Positions 8,440 through 16,700 of a DNA stretch of 64,000 nucleotides are shown here, one piece after another. Made by a program: the position numbers and the translations under genes. The DNA comes from Sporosarcina luteola (lineage in GTDB: Bacteria > Bacillota > Bacilli > Bacillales_A > Planococcaceae), in NCBI RefSeq assembly GCF_023715535.1, contig NZ_JAMBOI010000003.1, positions 372,001-436,000 of the forward strand, written 5' to 3'. Below the pieces are notes generated by a model. That model saw only the letters and a program-made list of their open reading frames with translations, had not been told where the DNA came from and did not search any database. The stretch's first letter is position 1; every line of letters starts with the position of its first letter.

Positions 8440-9229
8440 CGGCAATTCCATCCTCAACGATCGAGATGAATCGCTCTGCCCGACTCGCATGATCTGTGAA
8501 TCCTGTCAGCTGATTGAATATGCCGGAAAGCGATCCTTCTTCACTCAGTTCCTGCAACTCCTCAAAACTGCCATCCGCGATCACGGTCCCTTTGACGAGC
8601 AGCACAATCCGGTTGCTGATCTTCTCGACGACATCCATAATATGCGAAGAATAAAAAATCGTTTTTCCTTGCGCCGCCAGTTGCGCGAGCATTTCACGGA
8701 TGACCATCATGCTGTTCGCATCCAAACCGCTTAACGGTTCATCGAAGAACAACAGATCGGGATTATGCAGCAAGCTCGAAATGATGAGCACCTTTTGCCG
8801 CATCCCTTTGGAGAAGGAAGAAAGCCGCGTGTGCATTACGTCGCCAAGTTCAAATTCCTCCATAAGCTTCTGCGCTTTCTCTTCCGCAAATGCACGGTCA
8901 AGTCCGTACAATTCCCCCGTGAACGCCAAGTACTCCATCGCCGTCAAGTTATCGTACAGCTCCGCTTGCTCCGGCACATACCCGATTCTTCTTTTGTAAG
9001 ATGGGTCTCCCGAAGCGATATCCTCGCCGAAAATTACTACCTGGCCCTTATAATTTTGAATTAAGCCGAGCATGATCTTCACCGTCGTGCTTTTCCCCGC
9101 ACCGTTCGGACCGATATAGCCGATAATCTGTCCCCGTTCAACCTCTAAATTCACGCCATTCAACACACGATGATTCCCGTATGTCATCGTGACGTTCCGT
9201 AAAGATAACACCTTATTTGGTGAATCCAT
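8432..9229 (-). CDS. ABC transporter ATP-binding protein (YthP-like)
   Basis: A 265-residue ABC ATPase that drives the permease encoded directly downstream. Walker A 'GPNGAGKST' is at about residues 40-48, the Q-loop region has 'GYVPEQAELYDNLT', the signature is 'LSSFSKGMRQKV' (variant of LSGGQ), Walker B is 'LLFFDEPLSG', and the switch His is in 'IFYSSHIMDVVE'. The order, EPNGAGK-like P-loop and divergent signature are typical of the type with a single large permease. It is first in a two-gene operon. Confidence 0.95.
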   Translation of the reverse strand: MDSPNKVLSLRNVTMTYGNHRVLNGVNLEVERGQIIGYIGPNGAGKSTTVKIMLGLIQNYKGQVVIFGEDIASGDPSYKRRIGYVPEQAELYDNLTAMEYLAFTGELYGLDRAFAEEKAQKLMEEFELGDVMHTRLSSFSKGMRQKVLIISSLLHNPDLLFFDEPLSGLDANSMMVIREMLAQLAAQGKTIFYSSHIMDVVEKISNRIVLLVKGTVIADGSFEELQELSEEGSLSGIFNQLTGFTDHASRAERFISIVEDGIADA

Positions 9230-9358
9230 ATATACACCCCCACTTGCTTAAGTTTACCATTAATTAACCAGAGAAGTCATACCATTCTATGAATTACAGC
9301 TGTTTTGGATTCCACCCAACCGGGTAATGGAAGGGTACTAGATTGAGGAGGTTATTGT

Positions 9359-9610
9359 ATGGCAAAACGTGACCAAGACGAGTATTTCGAAGATCGCGCA
9401 GGAACAGACGATGCGAGATTCCACGTCGTTCCCCATGATGATGAAGGCTGGGCTGTGAAAAAGGAAGGCAATGATGAACCTGCCTATACGGCGGGCAACC
9501 GGAATGACGCCGTCGATGAAGCCAAACGAATGGCGGAAGAAGCCGGTACGATGGTTTATGTTCATGGAGATGATGGGAAGATAGAGGAACAGTTAGAATA
9601 CGGTGATTAA
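9359..9610 (+). CDS. DUF2188 domain protein
   Basis: An 83-residue small, acidic, soluble protein. 'FHVVPHDDEGWAVKKEGNDEP', then 'RNDAVDEAKRMAEEAG' and 'VYVHGDDGKIEEQLEYGD' match the DUF2188 pattern (HVVPH..GWAVK...A...A...I H..DG.I). The role of this family is unknown. GAGGAGG lies 7 nt before the ATG and a terminator follows directly. Confidence 0.93.
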   Translation: MAKRDQDEYFEDRAGTDDARFHVVPHDDEGWAVKKEGNDEPAYTAGNRNDAVDEAKRMAEEAGTMVYVHGDDGKIEEQLEYGD

Positions 9611-9615
9611 CAACG

Positions 9616-9650
9616 AAACGGCAACGCCTTGTGCGCTGCCGTTTTTTATT
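9616..9650 (+). terminator. terminator after DUF2188 gene
   Basis: AAACGGCA ... TGCCGTTT stem followed by T6. Confidence 0.8.
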
Positions 9651-9774
9651 TCATTCAATAAAAACCGTTTGCACCTTGGAATCCCATAATACTGAAACGC
9701 CAAATGATTCACTTACCAATTACGCCTGCCTTTCATCTTTAAAAGGCACTGGAATTATGTAATTTGGGGGAGAC

Positions 9775-9906
9775 TAAAGTCCCGAAATGACGATAACTTT
9801 TGAGAAGTGACCGATAACTTTTTACAACTGACCGATAACTGCCAGGAAATGAACGATAACTCGGTGAAATTGATTGATAACCTAAAGGAAATGATCGATA
9901 ACTTTT
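9775..9906 (+). repeat. 21-bp phased repeat array A3
   Basis: Cap TAAAGTCCCGAAATGACGAT, then five units; cores at 9791, 9812, 9833, 9854, 9875 and 9896, each 21 bp apart. It ends 80 bp before the NERD gene and is followed by TTTTCAGCGGCA, like the GCGGCA after arrays A2 and A7. The rest of the 376-bp gap before it holds the terminator and unassigned sequence. Confidence 0.92.
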
Positions 9907-9986
9907 CAGCGGCACTAACTATAGCGAGTTTTCAGACTCTTGTGGTAGAATAGATGTTACAAAACAATAATGGAGGCGGTATTTCA

Positions 9987-10982
9987 TTGATCATGAAGGA
10001 AAAAGAGATTTCTTTAAAGGCAATCGGGTTAGAGGCCTTGCTACGGAGGCTGCCGGAGCATCACCCGCGCTATGTTGATATAGAGAATGAGCTGAGAAAA
10101 ACTCGAGCCGGTGAAAATGGCGAGAAAATACTGGCGAATGTCTTTCAGCACTATCAGTTCCCTTTCAAGCATTACATTTTCCATGATTTGAACTTACAAT
10201 CCACAGGCAAATTCCAAATCGATACACTTTTTCTTTTTCAACAAGGCGCGGTCATTTTAGAAGTGAAAAATATTGCCGGCCGAATCGGTTTCCCTGAAGA
10301 GTACAATCAACTGACGCGAACCCTTGAAAACGGACAAATTGACGCATTTGAATGTCCATCTGTCCAACTGGAGCGGAATAAGATGCTGTTAGAAGATTGG
10401 TTTCACACGCACCACATGCCTATCCCCATTTATCAGGCAGCGGTTTTCCCCAGACCGCATCAGCAATTCGAAAACCTTCGTAAGGACTTGACTCTCCTTT
10501 TTCCTCTTGAGATCCCTGTTTTTCTCCGAAGACTCAATTCATTTCACCCTTCAATTGATTTACCCGGACTTGAAGCTATTGCAAATAAGATAACTGATGC
10601 CCACCGTGAATTTGATCCGTTTCCACTATCAGACCGATTTGGAATCCAGCCATCCGAACTTATATCGGGAGTCCGCTGTGTTCAATGCGGTTGGTTTGGC
10701 ATGGAGTCGATACAAAGTGGTTGGGGATGTCCGCAATGCAGGAACATTGACCCTCATGCCCATATCGAAACACTGCTGGATTATTTCATGTTGATGAATT
10801 ACCGTATCTCTAATAAGACAGCCCGGCAATTTTTCCGTCTATCCGACGAACAAAAGATGAAACGAATTCTAAGAAGGGTAGGAATTCCCTTCGAGGGAGA
10901 AAGAAGGGGAAGAGTTTACGCGGCGAACCTGGATTGGGTTAGAAACCTTCATGATTCTAATAGGACAAAAGTAACGAAATGA
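9987..10982 (+). CDS. NERD domain protein with C-terminal zinc ribbon
   Basis: A 331-residue protein with a nuclease-related domain (NERD). 'GENGEKILANVF' near residue 38, 'IDTLFLFQQGAVILEVKN' near 75-93 with the D...E-x-K core of restriction-like nucleases, and a zinc ribbon CxxC...CxxC ('CVQCGW', 'CPQC') near residues 228-248. The fold suggests DNA or RNA binding or cleavage but no member of this subfamily has an obvious known role. TTG at 9987 is chosen because GGAGGCGG lies 7 nt upstream; an ATG at 9954 precedes that site. The stop TGA at 10980 is part of the cap of repeat array A4, so the gene is bracketed by two arrays in the same orientation. Confidence 0.88.
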   Translation: MIMKEKEISLKAIGLEALLRRLPEHHPRYVDIENELRKTRAGENGEKILANVFQHYQFPFKHYIFHDLNLQSTGKFQIDTLFLFQQGAVILEVKNIAGRIGFPEEYNQLTRTLENGQIDAFECPSVQLERNKMLLEDWFHTHHMPIPIYQAAVFPRPHQQFENLRKDLTLLFPLEIPVFLRRLNSFHPSIDLPGLEAIANKITDAHREFDPFPLSDRFGIQPSELISGVRCVQCGWFGMESIQSGWGCPQCRNIDPHAHIETLLDYFMLMNYRISNKTARQFFRLSDEQKMKRILRRVGIPFEGERRGRVYAANLDWVRNLHDSNRTKVTK

Positions 10983-11075
10983 CGATAACTTTGTGAAAGT
11001 GACCGATAACTTACTAGAAGTGATCGATAACTTGCTCCAAATGACCGATAACTCATGCCAAGTGACCGATAACTT
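10967..11075 (+). repeat. 21-bp phased repeat array A4
   Basis: Cores at 10983, 11004, 11025, 11046 and 11067, five units 21 bp apart. The cap (AAAAGTAACGAAATGACGAT) is one of the more diverged copies and overlaps the last codons and stop of the NERD gene. Confidence 0.9.
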
Positions 11076-11083
11076 TCCTTTCC

Positions 11084-11122
11084 AAGCAAAAACCGCTTCA
11101 GTCAATCGGACTGAAGCGGTTT
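11084..11122 (-). terminator. terminator of the gene at 11124-11549
   Basis: Perfect 14-bp stem AAACCGCTTCAGTC / GACTGAAGCGGTTT with a 5-nt loop; the T-run is on the minus strand. Confidence 0.88.
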
Positions 11123-11123
11123 C

Positions 11124-11549
11124 TCACTTGAATAACTCTTTATAAGCCAACGCTTTCAACGCTAGCATCTCTTCATCCGTCAACCGGCTCTCGATTTTAT
11201 TGAGCAGCGCCTGTTGCTCCGATGCTGTCATGCCTTGCCGTGCTTGAATTTGTATGTCGTTGATTTCACCTAGATCGAATTTCTTCAACAGGATCCTCGT
11301 CGCTTCCTCTTTTGTTTGGAAAGGGAGCTTCGAGCTGTCCACATTCTTCCCTTCTTCGATGAACGCACGGAGTTCCGGGTCTTTTTGAACTTCCTGTCTG
11401 ATGGCTTCCATCTGACCGCTCGATTCCAGTTCTGCCGCCACTTGGCCCATCACTTCATCGGCGATGAATTTTGTTCCGAAATGGTAGACACCGAAGCCGA
11501 TAGCCACAATGACAACCGCAACTCCTAGTAAAACCTTGATTGCTCTCAA
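11124..11549 (-). CDS. membrane-anchored small protein, unknown
   Basis: A 141-residue protein I cannot assign. One N-terminal TM helix (residues 4-22, 'VLLGVAVVIVAIGFGVYHF') is followed by a charged, mostly helical soluble part with 'EEGKNVDSSKLPFQTKEEATRILLKKF' and a C-terminal 'LTDEEMLALKALAYKEL' helix. The TTG start at 11549 lies 8 nt after GGAG (AAGGAGCGG); the ATG ten codons upstream would place this site within the gene. It stands alone, 52 bp downstream of the helicase 3' end on the same strand and with its own terminator. Confidence 0.75.
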   Translation of the reverse strand: MRAIKVLLGVAVVIVAIGFGVYHFGTKFIADEVMGQVAAELESSGQMEAIRQEVQKDPELRAFIEEGKNVDSSKLPFQTKEEATRILLKKFDLGEINDIQIQARQGMTASEQQALLNKIESRLTDEEMLALKALAYKELFK

Positions 11550-11601
11550 TTGATCCGCTCCTTTTCCAGTAGTATCCACTGCCTTTGCAGCAACTATACT
11601 T

Positions 11602-14600
11602 CTATATTTCCAGCAACTCCCGGATGTCGTCCTCAGTCAATGTAGTATTAGCAGCATCTTTAGAATCAATGATCTCCTCGATCAGATTCCTCTTCTTCTC
11701 CTGCAACTCATTCATTTTATCCTCAATCGTGCCACGCGCGACGAGCTTGATGACATGGACAGTTTGCTGTTGACCCATGCGGTGGGCGCGGTCCGCGGCT
11801 TGCTCCTCCACCGCGGGATTCCACCAAAGATCGTATAGGATGACCGTGTCGGCCCCCGTTAAATTCAAGCCTGCCCCGCCCGCTTTCAATGAAATGAGAA
11901 ACACATCGCGCTCTCCTGCATTGAATCGATTGCATAATTCCAGTCGTTCCTCGGAAGGTGTTTGGCCATCCAAATAGAAAAACGGAGTACCTTTCAGTGC
12001 AAGTTCCTTGCCGATAATGCCAAGCATCTTCGTAAACTGCGAAAAGATCAGCACTCTTCTCCCTGCCTGCTTCGATTCCTGAATCAGCTGCTTCAACTGC
12101 TCGAACTTCGCGGAACTGCCCTGGTAGCCGTCGACGAACAATGCCGGATGGCAACAGATTTGCCGCAACCTCGTCAGTCCGGCGAGGATTTTGATTTTAT
12201 TCCTTCGAATCGTGTTCTTATCCAAATGCTTTAACGTGTCGTGGCGCAGCTTTGCCAAATAGGCGGCATACAGCTTCTTCTGTTCGGGAAGCAGCTCCGC
12301 GGATTCCGTCGATTCGACTTTTGCCGGCAGCTCTCCGAGGACATCTTCCTTCATCCGTCTCAGCAAAAATGGCCGTACTCGCCTGGATATCGCTTTCGGC
12401 GTAAGTTCACTATATTCCTGCAATCCCATGAACAGTTCAGGGAATACGACGTGATAGATGGACCAAAGTTCCTCCTCCGAATTTTCAATAGGCGTTCCGG
12501 TCAGCGCGAAACAGGTGTCAGCATGTAATCTTTTTACAGCCCGTGCCGTTTGCGTAAACGGGTTTTTGAATGCTTGCGCCTCGTCGAAAAAGATCGTCAG
12601 GAAGTCTTGTTTCTCATACCACTGAATGTCCCGGCGAATCAAAGGATAGGACGTGATCAACACATCCTTGTCCTCCACGTCACTTTGCCGCTTTGCCCTC
12701 TCCTTTTTTGACCCGTCTATGACGACGGCATTGAGTTCAGGCGCAAATTTCCGGAATTCGCTCAACCAGTTATAGGTTAATGAAGAGGGGCAGACGATTA
12801 AGACTTGCCGTTTCTTCTCTCGGATGTCAGGAAGCATAAACAGGATGAATGCAATGCTCTGCAACGTCTTACCGAGCCCCATATCGTCTGCTAGCACGCC
12901 CCCGACGCCGAATTCAGCAATCGTTTTCATCCATTGAAAACCTGTTCTTTGATAATCGCGCAATACCGTTTCCAACGACGGTGGCACTTCCGCGTAATCG
13001 CTGGGATTCAGTAGACGTTCAAAAAACTGGCGAGCAGATTCCTCGACGGAAAACGTTTCATCGTCTCCCACTGCATCTAAAAACCGAATGCCACGCACCA
13101 TAGGAACGTTCAATCCCTTTTCAAGGGTCTCGAGATCTTCCGGAATTTCATTCAAAAACCGTTGGATTTCTTCAAACTCCTTCGTTTCTAATGAAAGAAG
13201 GGAGCCATTCCGCAAACGGTAATACTTCTGTTTTTCCTCCAGCGCTTCAAGGATTTCACGTATTTGCTTATCGGGTATGCCGTCCATTTCAAATTTGAAT
13301 TCTAGCCAATTCGTCCGGTCCTCGTGCGCTTTCACTCGGATGCGCGGTTTGGCATTCCCCCTGAAAACCCGGTTCCTGATCGCTGTCGTCGCATACACTT
13401 GGACGAACTTCTGAAGTTTCGGGAGGATATGATGAAGAAATTCATATTCCAATTCCTCATTGTGCAATAAATACCCTTCATCTGTTGTGGCGAATGAGCT
13501 GTCTTCCATTAAACGGAGGATGGCCTCTTCCTTTTCAAGATCGCGGACTAATACGGATCCCGTCGGCAGATCACTCTCCGTGACAGGATTCAGGACAATC
13601 TGGTCGTATTGGAATTCTAGGCTTGCAAGCAATCGGTTGTTTACCCGATCGATGTACAGCTTTGCCTTCAAAGGAGATTTCACGAGCTGGTCCATTACCG
13701 TTTCATCGAGTTGGACTTCGCCGATTCTCCTCAGTCCGGGTACTACCTTTTCGAGGAAAAATCCGATTTGCTCATTGGAGATGGGCAGCTGGCGTGTGCC
13801 TGACGTCTCGATCATTTGTTGCAGATCAGCAAGCCGTTTGCAATCCTCATTGCTCAGCTGAAATAATTGCCCATCGCAAAGGACAAGCTTGTAAGCCTCC
13901 AATACGTGCACATGGTTCAACCCATCAATTGTGAGAACATGCCCGGTTTCCTGCTTTTTTTCGAAATGAAAATGGACAGGCAATGTCGCTTCCGCTATGT
14001 GAAAGCTTGTTATTCTGCCGCCAAATTCCAGTTTCACATCGATTGCTTGATTTATAAGCGACAGTAACCTTTCCCACGAGGATGGCGGAATGAGTAATGT
14101 AGCGGGACTGACTGAACGATGCCGGAAAGCCCTATCTTCACTATGAATACCGATAAGTTTCTGGAGAACTGCATCAGCTTCCCGGTTGAAGCAGTGCAGT
14201 TGGGAATCAAAAGTGAATGCATGTGTCAGTGTGCTTGGCCGTCTATCATTCACATCCTCCAAAAACTGCCGGATGTCCTCCACATGAATTCCTGCAACAG
14301 CCAACTCCATGCCAAGCACTTGCTGTTTCCCCGCAGCAACGGGCTTCAATATAAAAGCGAGCTCCACCACTTCCCTATTTTCGAAATGAAGCTGATGTCC
14401 GCTAGCTCTTGGTTTGTCATTGAAAAGGGAAAGCATTCCTTCCGCCAAATCCGGCGCTATCTCACGCTTGCGTTCCATCATGGCTATCAAAACAGCCGCT
14501 ACGTGTTGGCATTTGAATTTATAGTAAGGCAAAACCGGACAGCTGCACTCCGATTGAAGTTTTTCACCCAATAGATCGATTAAAACGCGGAAGTTTTCCT

Positions 14601-14742
14601 TCCCTGCCACAATCGCTTCGCAATACGTGTCGCTGTATTGTGTAAACGTCACTTTCCCTGCACGGATAAACATCTCGCCCCGTTTGAATGAGACGGAGCC
14701 GCACAGATCCATGATCTTATTTTGTGTTATATGGATGCTCAA
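11602..14742 (-). CDS. SNF2-family helicase with N-terminal SWIM zinc finger
   Basis: A 1046-residue Swi2/Snf2 ATPase likely to translocate on DNA and remodel DNA-protein complexes. A SWIM zinc-binding motif C66-x-C68-x9-C78-x-H80 is near the N-terminus, followed by a long middle region without recognised domains. The motor has Walker A 'DDMGLGKT' near residue 617, the DEAQ box 'FFDEAQAFKNP' near 722, 'LTGTPIEN', and the C-terminal lobe with 'LISLKAGGAGLNLT' and 'DRAHRMGQ' near 985. The layout matches B. subtilis YwqA-type SNF2 proteins. ATG at 14742; AAGGAGAC lies 7 nt upstream. Confidence 0.95.
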   Translation of the reverse strand: MSIHITQNKIMDLCGSVSFKRGEMFIRAGKVTFTQYSDTYCEAIVAGKENFRVLIDLLGEKLQSECSCPVLPYYKFKCQHVAAVLIAMMERKREIAPDLAEGMLSLFNDKPRASGHQLHFENREVVELAFILKPVAAGKQQVLGMELAVAGIHVEDIRQFLEDVNDRRPSTLTHAFTFDSQLHCFNREADAVLQKLIGIHSEDRAFRHRSVSPATLLIPPSSWERLLSLINQAIDVKLEFGGRITSFHIAEATLPVHFHFEKKQETGHVLTIDGLNHVHVLEAYKLVLCDGQLFQLSNEDCKRLADLQQMIETSGTRQLPISNEQIGFFLEKVVPGLRRIGEVQLDETVMDQLVKSPLKAKLYIDRVNNRLLASLEFQYDQIVLNPVTESDLPTGSVLVRDLEKEEAILRLMEDSSFATTDEGYLLHNEELEYEFLHHILPKLQKFVQVYATTAIRNRVFRGNAKPRIRVKAHEDRTNWLEFKFEMDGIPDKQIREILEALEEKQKYYRLRNGSLLSLETKEFEEIQRFLNEIPEDLETLEKGLNVPMVRGIRFLDAVGDDETFSVEESARQFFERLLNPSDYAEVPPSLETVLRDYQRTGFQWMKTIAEFGVGGVLADDMGLGKTLQSIAFILFMLPDIREKKRQVLIVCPSSLTYNWLSEFRKFAPELNAVVIDGSKKERAKRQSDVEDKDVLITSYPLIRRDIQWYEKQDFLTIFFDEAQAFKNPFTQTARAVKRLHADTCFALTGTPIENSEEELWSIYHVVFPELFMGLQEYSELTPKAISRRVRPFLLRRMKEDVLGELPAKVESTESAELLPEQKKLYAAYLAKLRHDTLKHLDKNTIRRNKIKILAGLTRLRQICCHPALFVDGYQGSSAKFEQLKQLIQESKQAGRRVLIFSQFTKMLGIIGKELALKGTPFFYLDGQTPSEERLELCNRFNAGERDVFLISLKAGGAGLNLTGADTVILYDLWWNPAVEEQAADRAHRMGQQQTVHVIKLVARGTIEDKMNELQEKKRNLIEEIIDSKDAANTTLTEDDIRELLEI

Positions 14743-14824
14743 ATCAGCTTGTCTCCTTTCGGGGATTAATCACCTGCACAGGCGCTTTGCATATACTATC
14801 TTATCACTCAGAGGAGGTGTTTGA

Positions 14825-16048
14825 TTGTTTTATTATGGTTATATGGCGCCTTCAATGATGCCGATGAACCAGTTTGCACAACTCGGCCCTGATGAAAGAG
14901 AGCGTCAAGCAAGCGTTCAGCAGATTTTACAGAAAATCAGAAGGGAAAATTATGACCTGTACCGGGAACTCGACCGGTACGGCATGAATCAAGTCATCAC
15001 CAATTATGTATTCACGCTGGTCATCGGATCCACAATCAATGCGTCAACTGCGAACCAAACCGCTGAACAAATCTATAGGCAGTTTCAGCAGCAATACCCT
15101 TGGATGAATCTATTCTTCCGCCAATTCAATATCCCTCAAAACGTTATTGATCGTATTTTGTTGCGGGTGATTCAATTGACTCTGGATGAAATCCGCGGTG
15201 GCCAACCAGGACCTGGACCTGGACCCGGGCCCGGCCAAGGCTGGATCGGTTGGGAGGACTTGGGTGGTGTCTTGACGTCCGCTCCGGGAGTATCTTCTTG
15301 GCAGCCTAATCGATTGGATGTGTTTGTCCGCGGAACGGACCAAGCCCTTTACCATAAATGGTGGGATGGACGGCAATGGAATGATTGGGAAAGCCTTGGC
15401 GGTGTGTTAACTTCAGCTCCTGCAGCTGTGTCTTGGGGACCGAACCGCATTGATGTGTTTGTAAGAGGAACAGACAATTCCCTTTATCATAAATGGTGGG
15501 ACGGACGACAATGGAATGATTGGGAAAGTCTTGGCGGTGTGCTTACGAGCGACCCGGCTGCATCATCTCGCCGGCCCAATCAATTGGATGTCTTCGTAAG
15601 AGGAAGTGACAATGCACTATACAAAAAGACGTGGAACGGATCTCGATGGGAAGAATGGGAGAATCTCGGCGGCAATTTGACTTCCGAACCGGCTGCTGTG
15701 TCATGGGGACCAAACCGGATTGACGTATTCGCTCGAGGACAAAACCAGAACTTGATCCATAAATGGTGGAACGGATCATCTTGGAGCAATTGGGAAAGCC
15801 TTGGCGGCATCCTTGTCGGCGGACCAACAGTCTCCTCCAAGCAACCGAACCGCCTGCAAGTATTCGTAAGGGGAACGGACAACAGCTTGTACATGCTGGA
15901 GTGGAACGGCTCACGCTGGTCCGACTGGCAAAACCTTGGCGGATCGCTCACCTCGAGACCTTCAGCTGTTTCATGGGGACCGAACCGGACGGACGTATTC
16001 GCAAGAGGGCAAAATCAAAACCTGATTCATTTATATCAAAACAGATAG
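14825..16048 (+). CDS. six-repeat beta-propeller lectin-like protein (PLL-type)
   Basis: A 407-residue protein in three parts. Residues 1-125 are helical and polar. A Gly-Pro linker ([12 protein letters not shown], about 128-139) connects to six repeats of about 46 residues, each W-x2-W-E-x-LGG-x-LTS-x-P...P-N-R[10 protein letters not shown]2-L-Y-x-K-x-W-x-G. Units 1, 3 and 5 read 'SS(W/R/K)(Q/R)PN', units 2, 4 and 6 read 'AVSWGPNR', so the array grew by duplication of a two-blade unit. This repeat is that of PLL-like fucose-binding and related propellers. There is no signal peptide. TTG start 5 nt after AGGAGGTG. In a spore former, a surface or spore-coat role is a guess. Confidence 0.87.
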   Translation: MFYYGYMAPSMMPMNQFAQLGPDERERQASVQQILQKIRRENYDLYRELDRYGMNQVITNYVFTLVIGSTINASTANQTAEQIYRQFQQQYPWMNLFFRQFNIPQNVIDRILLRVIQLTLDEIRGGQPGPGPGPGPGQGWIGWEDLGGVLTSAPGVSSWQPNRLDVFVRGTDQALYHKWWDGRQWNDWESLGGVLTSAPAAVSWGPNRIDVFVRGTDNSLYHKWWDGRQWNDWESLGGVLTSDPAASSRRPNQLDVFVRGSDNALYKKTWNGSRWEEWENLGGNLTSEPAAVSWGPNRIDVFARGQNQNLIHKWWNGSSWSNWESLGGILVGGPTVSSKQPNRLQVFVRGTDNSLYMLEWNGSRWSDWQNLGGSLTSRPSAVSWGPNRTDVFARGQNQNLIHLYQNR

Positions 16049-16054
16049 ACAATC

Positions 16055-16090
16055 AGCCACTGAAAACATTTCGTCTTCAGTGGCTCTTCC
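16055..16090 (+). terminator. terminator after propeller gene
   Basis: Stem AGCCACTGAA / TTCAGTGGCT followed by CTTCCT. Confidence 0.65.
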
Positions 16091-16135
16091 TGTGGTTCTC
16101 GATAGAGATACTCACAAGTCATGTTTCTTCCTATA

Positions 16136-16321
16136 CTAACGCCAATTTTCCGAAATAACGGCTTTGATCTCTGTTGTAGTGAGCCTCGTCACCAAGGCGA
16201 TTTTTTCTGTGGAGAAAGCCAAGCCATGCATTGTCAGCACTGTGGAAACCTTCTCTTGCCAGATGCCTTGATTCAACCCTTTCAAGCGTGCTTCCTCCAA
16301 TTCCTCTACCCGATTTTGCAT
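16136..16321 (-). CDS. small protein resembling the C-terminus of Rpn/PD-(D/E)XK transposase-like proteins
   Basis: A 61-residue ORF starting MQNRVEELEEARLKGLNQ, with GAAAGGAGGG six nt before its ATG. The pattern 'ARLKGLNQGIWQEKVSTVLTMHGL...IALVTRLTTTEIKAVI' resembles the C-terminal helical tail (E-G-x-x-x-G... LLxxGxxxxxIAxxTxLSxxEI) of Rpn-family recombination-promoting nucleases. The nuclease part itself is absent, so this is either an independent small protein or a decayed remnant that kept a strong ribosome site. Confidence 0.55.
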   Translation of the reverse strand: MQNRVEELEEARLKGLNQGIWQEKVSTVLTMHGLAFSTEKIALVTRLTTTEIKAVISENWR

Positions 16322-16452
16322 TTGACTCCCTCCTTTCATATATACTTAATTTCCTTTTACTTCCTTTTCGACAAAAAACCTTCCACCTCCTTCCAATAAT
16401 ATAAAACAAATGTTCCTGTTAATCAATGAAATAGCTTTTAGAGTCATGAATA

Positions 16453-16488
16453 GAAAAAAGCAGGGACACGTCGAGATGTGTCCCTGCC
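16453..16488 (-). terminator. terminator of the 58-residue gene
   Basis: Stem GCAGGGACAC / GTGTCCCTGC with T6 on the minus strand. Confidence 0.85.
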
Positions 16489-16502
16489 TATTTATCGTTG
16501 CT

Positions 16503-16679
16503 TCAAAGTTCCTGGTAGTCTTTCATGAACCTGCCGCTTTCCTTCACTTCGGAGTGATACAGTGCCTTCAATGCAAAACTCTTTTCCAACTCATGTTCCT
16601 TCATGATCTGCTTCAACCGCTGCGTCAATTCCGAATTGTTTTTCACAAGCAGTTCCATTTTCGACTTCGAATATTGCAT
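16503..16679 (-). CDS. 58-residue small protein, unknown
   Basis: Reads MQYSKSKMELLVKNN at the start and ends FMKDYQEL. It is basic, soluble and predicted helical, with no recognised family. Support for a real gene: AAGGAGG seven nt before the ATG, a strong terminator right after the stop, and no overlap with neighbours. It sits between the diguanylate cyclase (22 bp upstream, same strand) and the 61-residue gene. Confidence 0.7.
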   Translation of the reverse strand: MQYSKSKMELLVKNNSELTQRLKQIMKEHELEKSFALKALYHSEVKESGRFMKDYQEL

Positions 16680-16700
16680 GATTATGTCCTCCTTGGGCTT

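Noticed and set aside
9775-9906. CRISPR-like array
   Set aside because: Repeats are degenerate and variable parts are only about 10 bases; there are no cas genes in the window.
11723-12154. Second ORF inside the helicase gene (143 codons, minus strand)
   Set aside because: It is an alternative frame of the SNF2 gene with no ribosome site and low-complexity Arg/Gly content.
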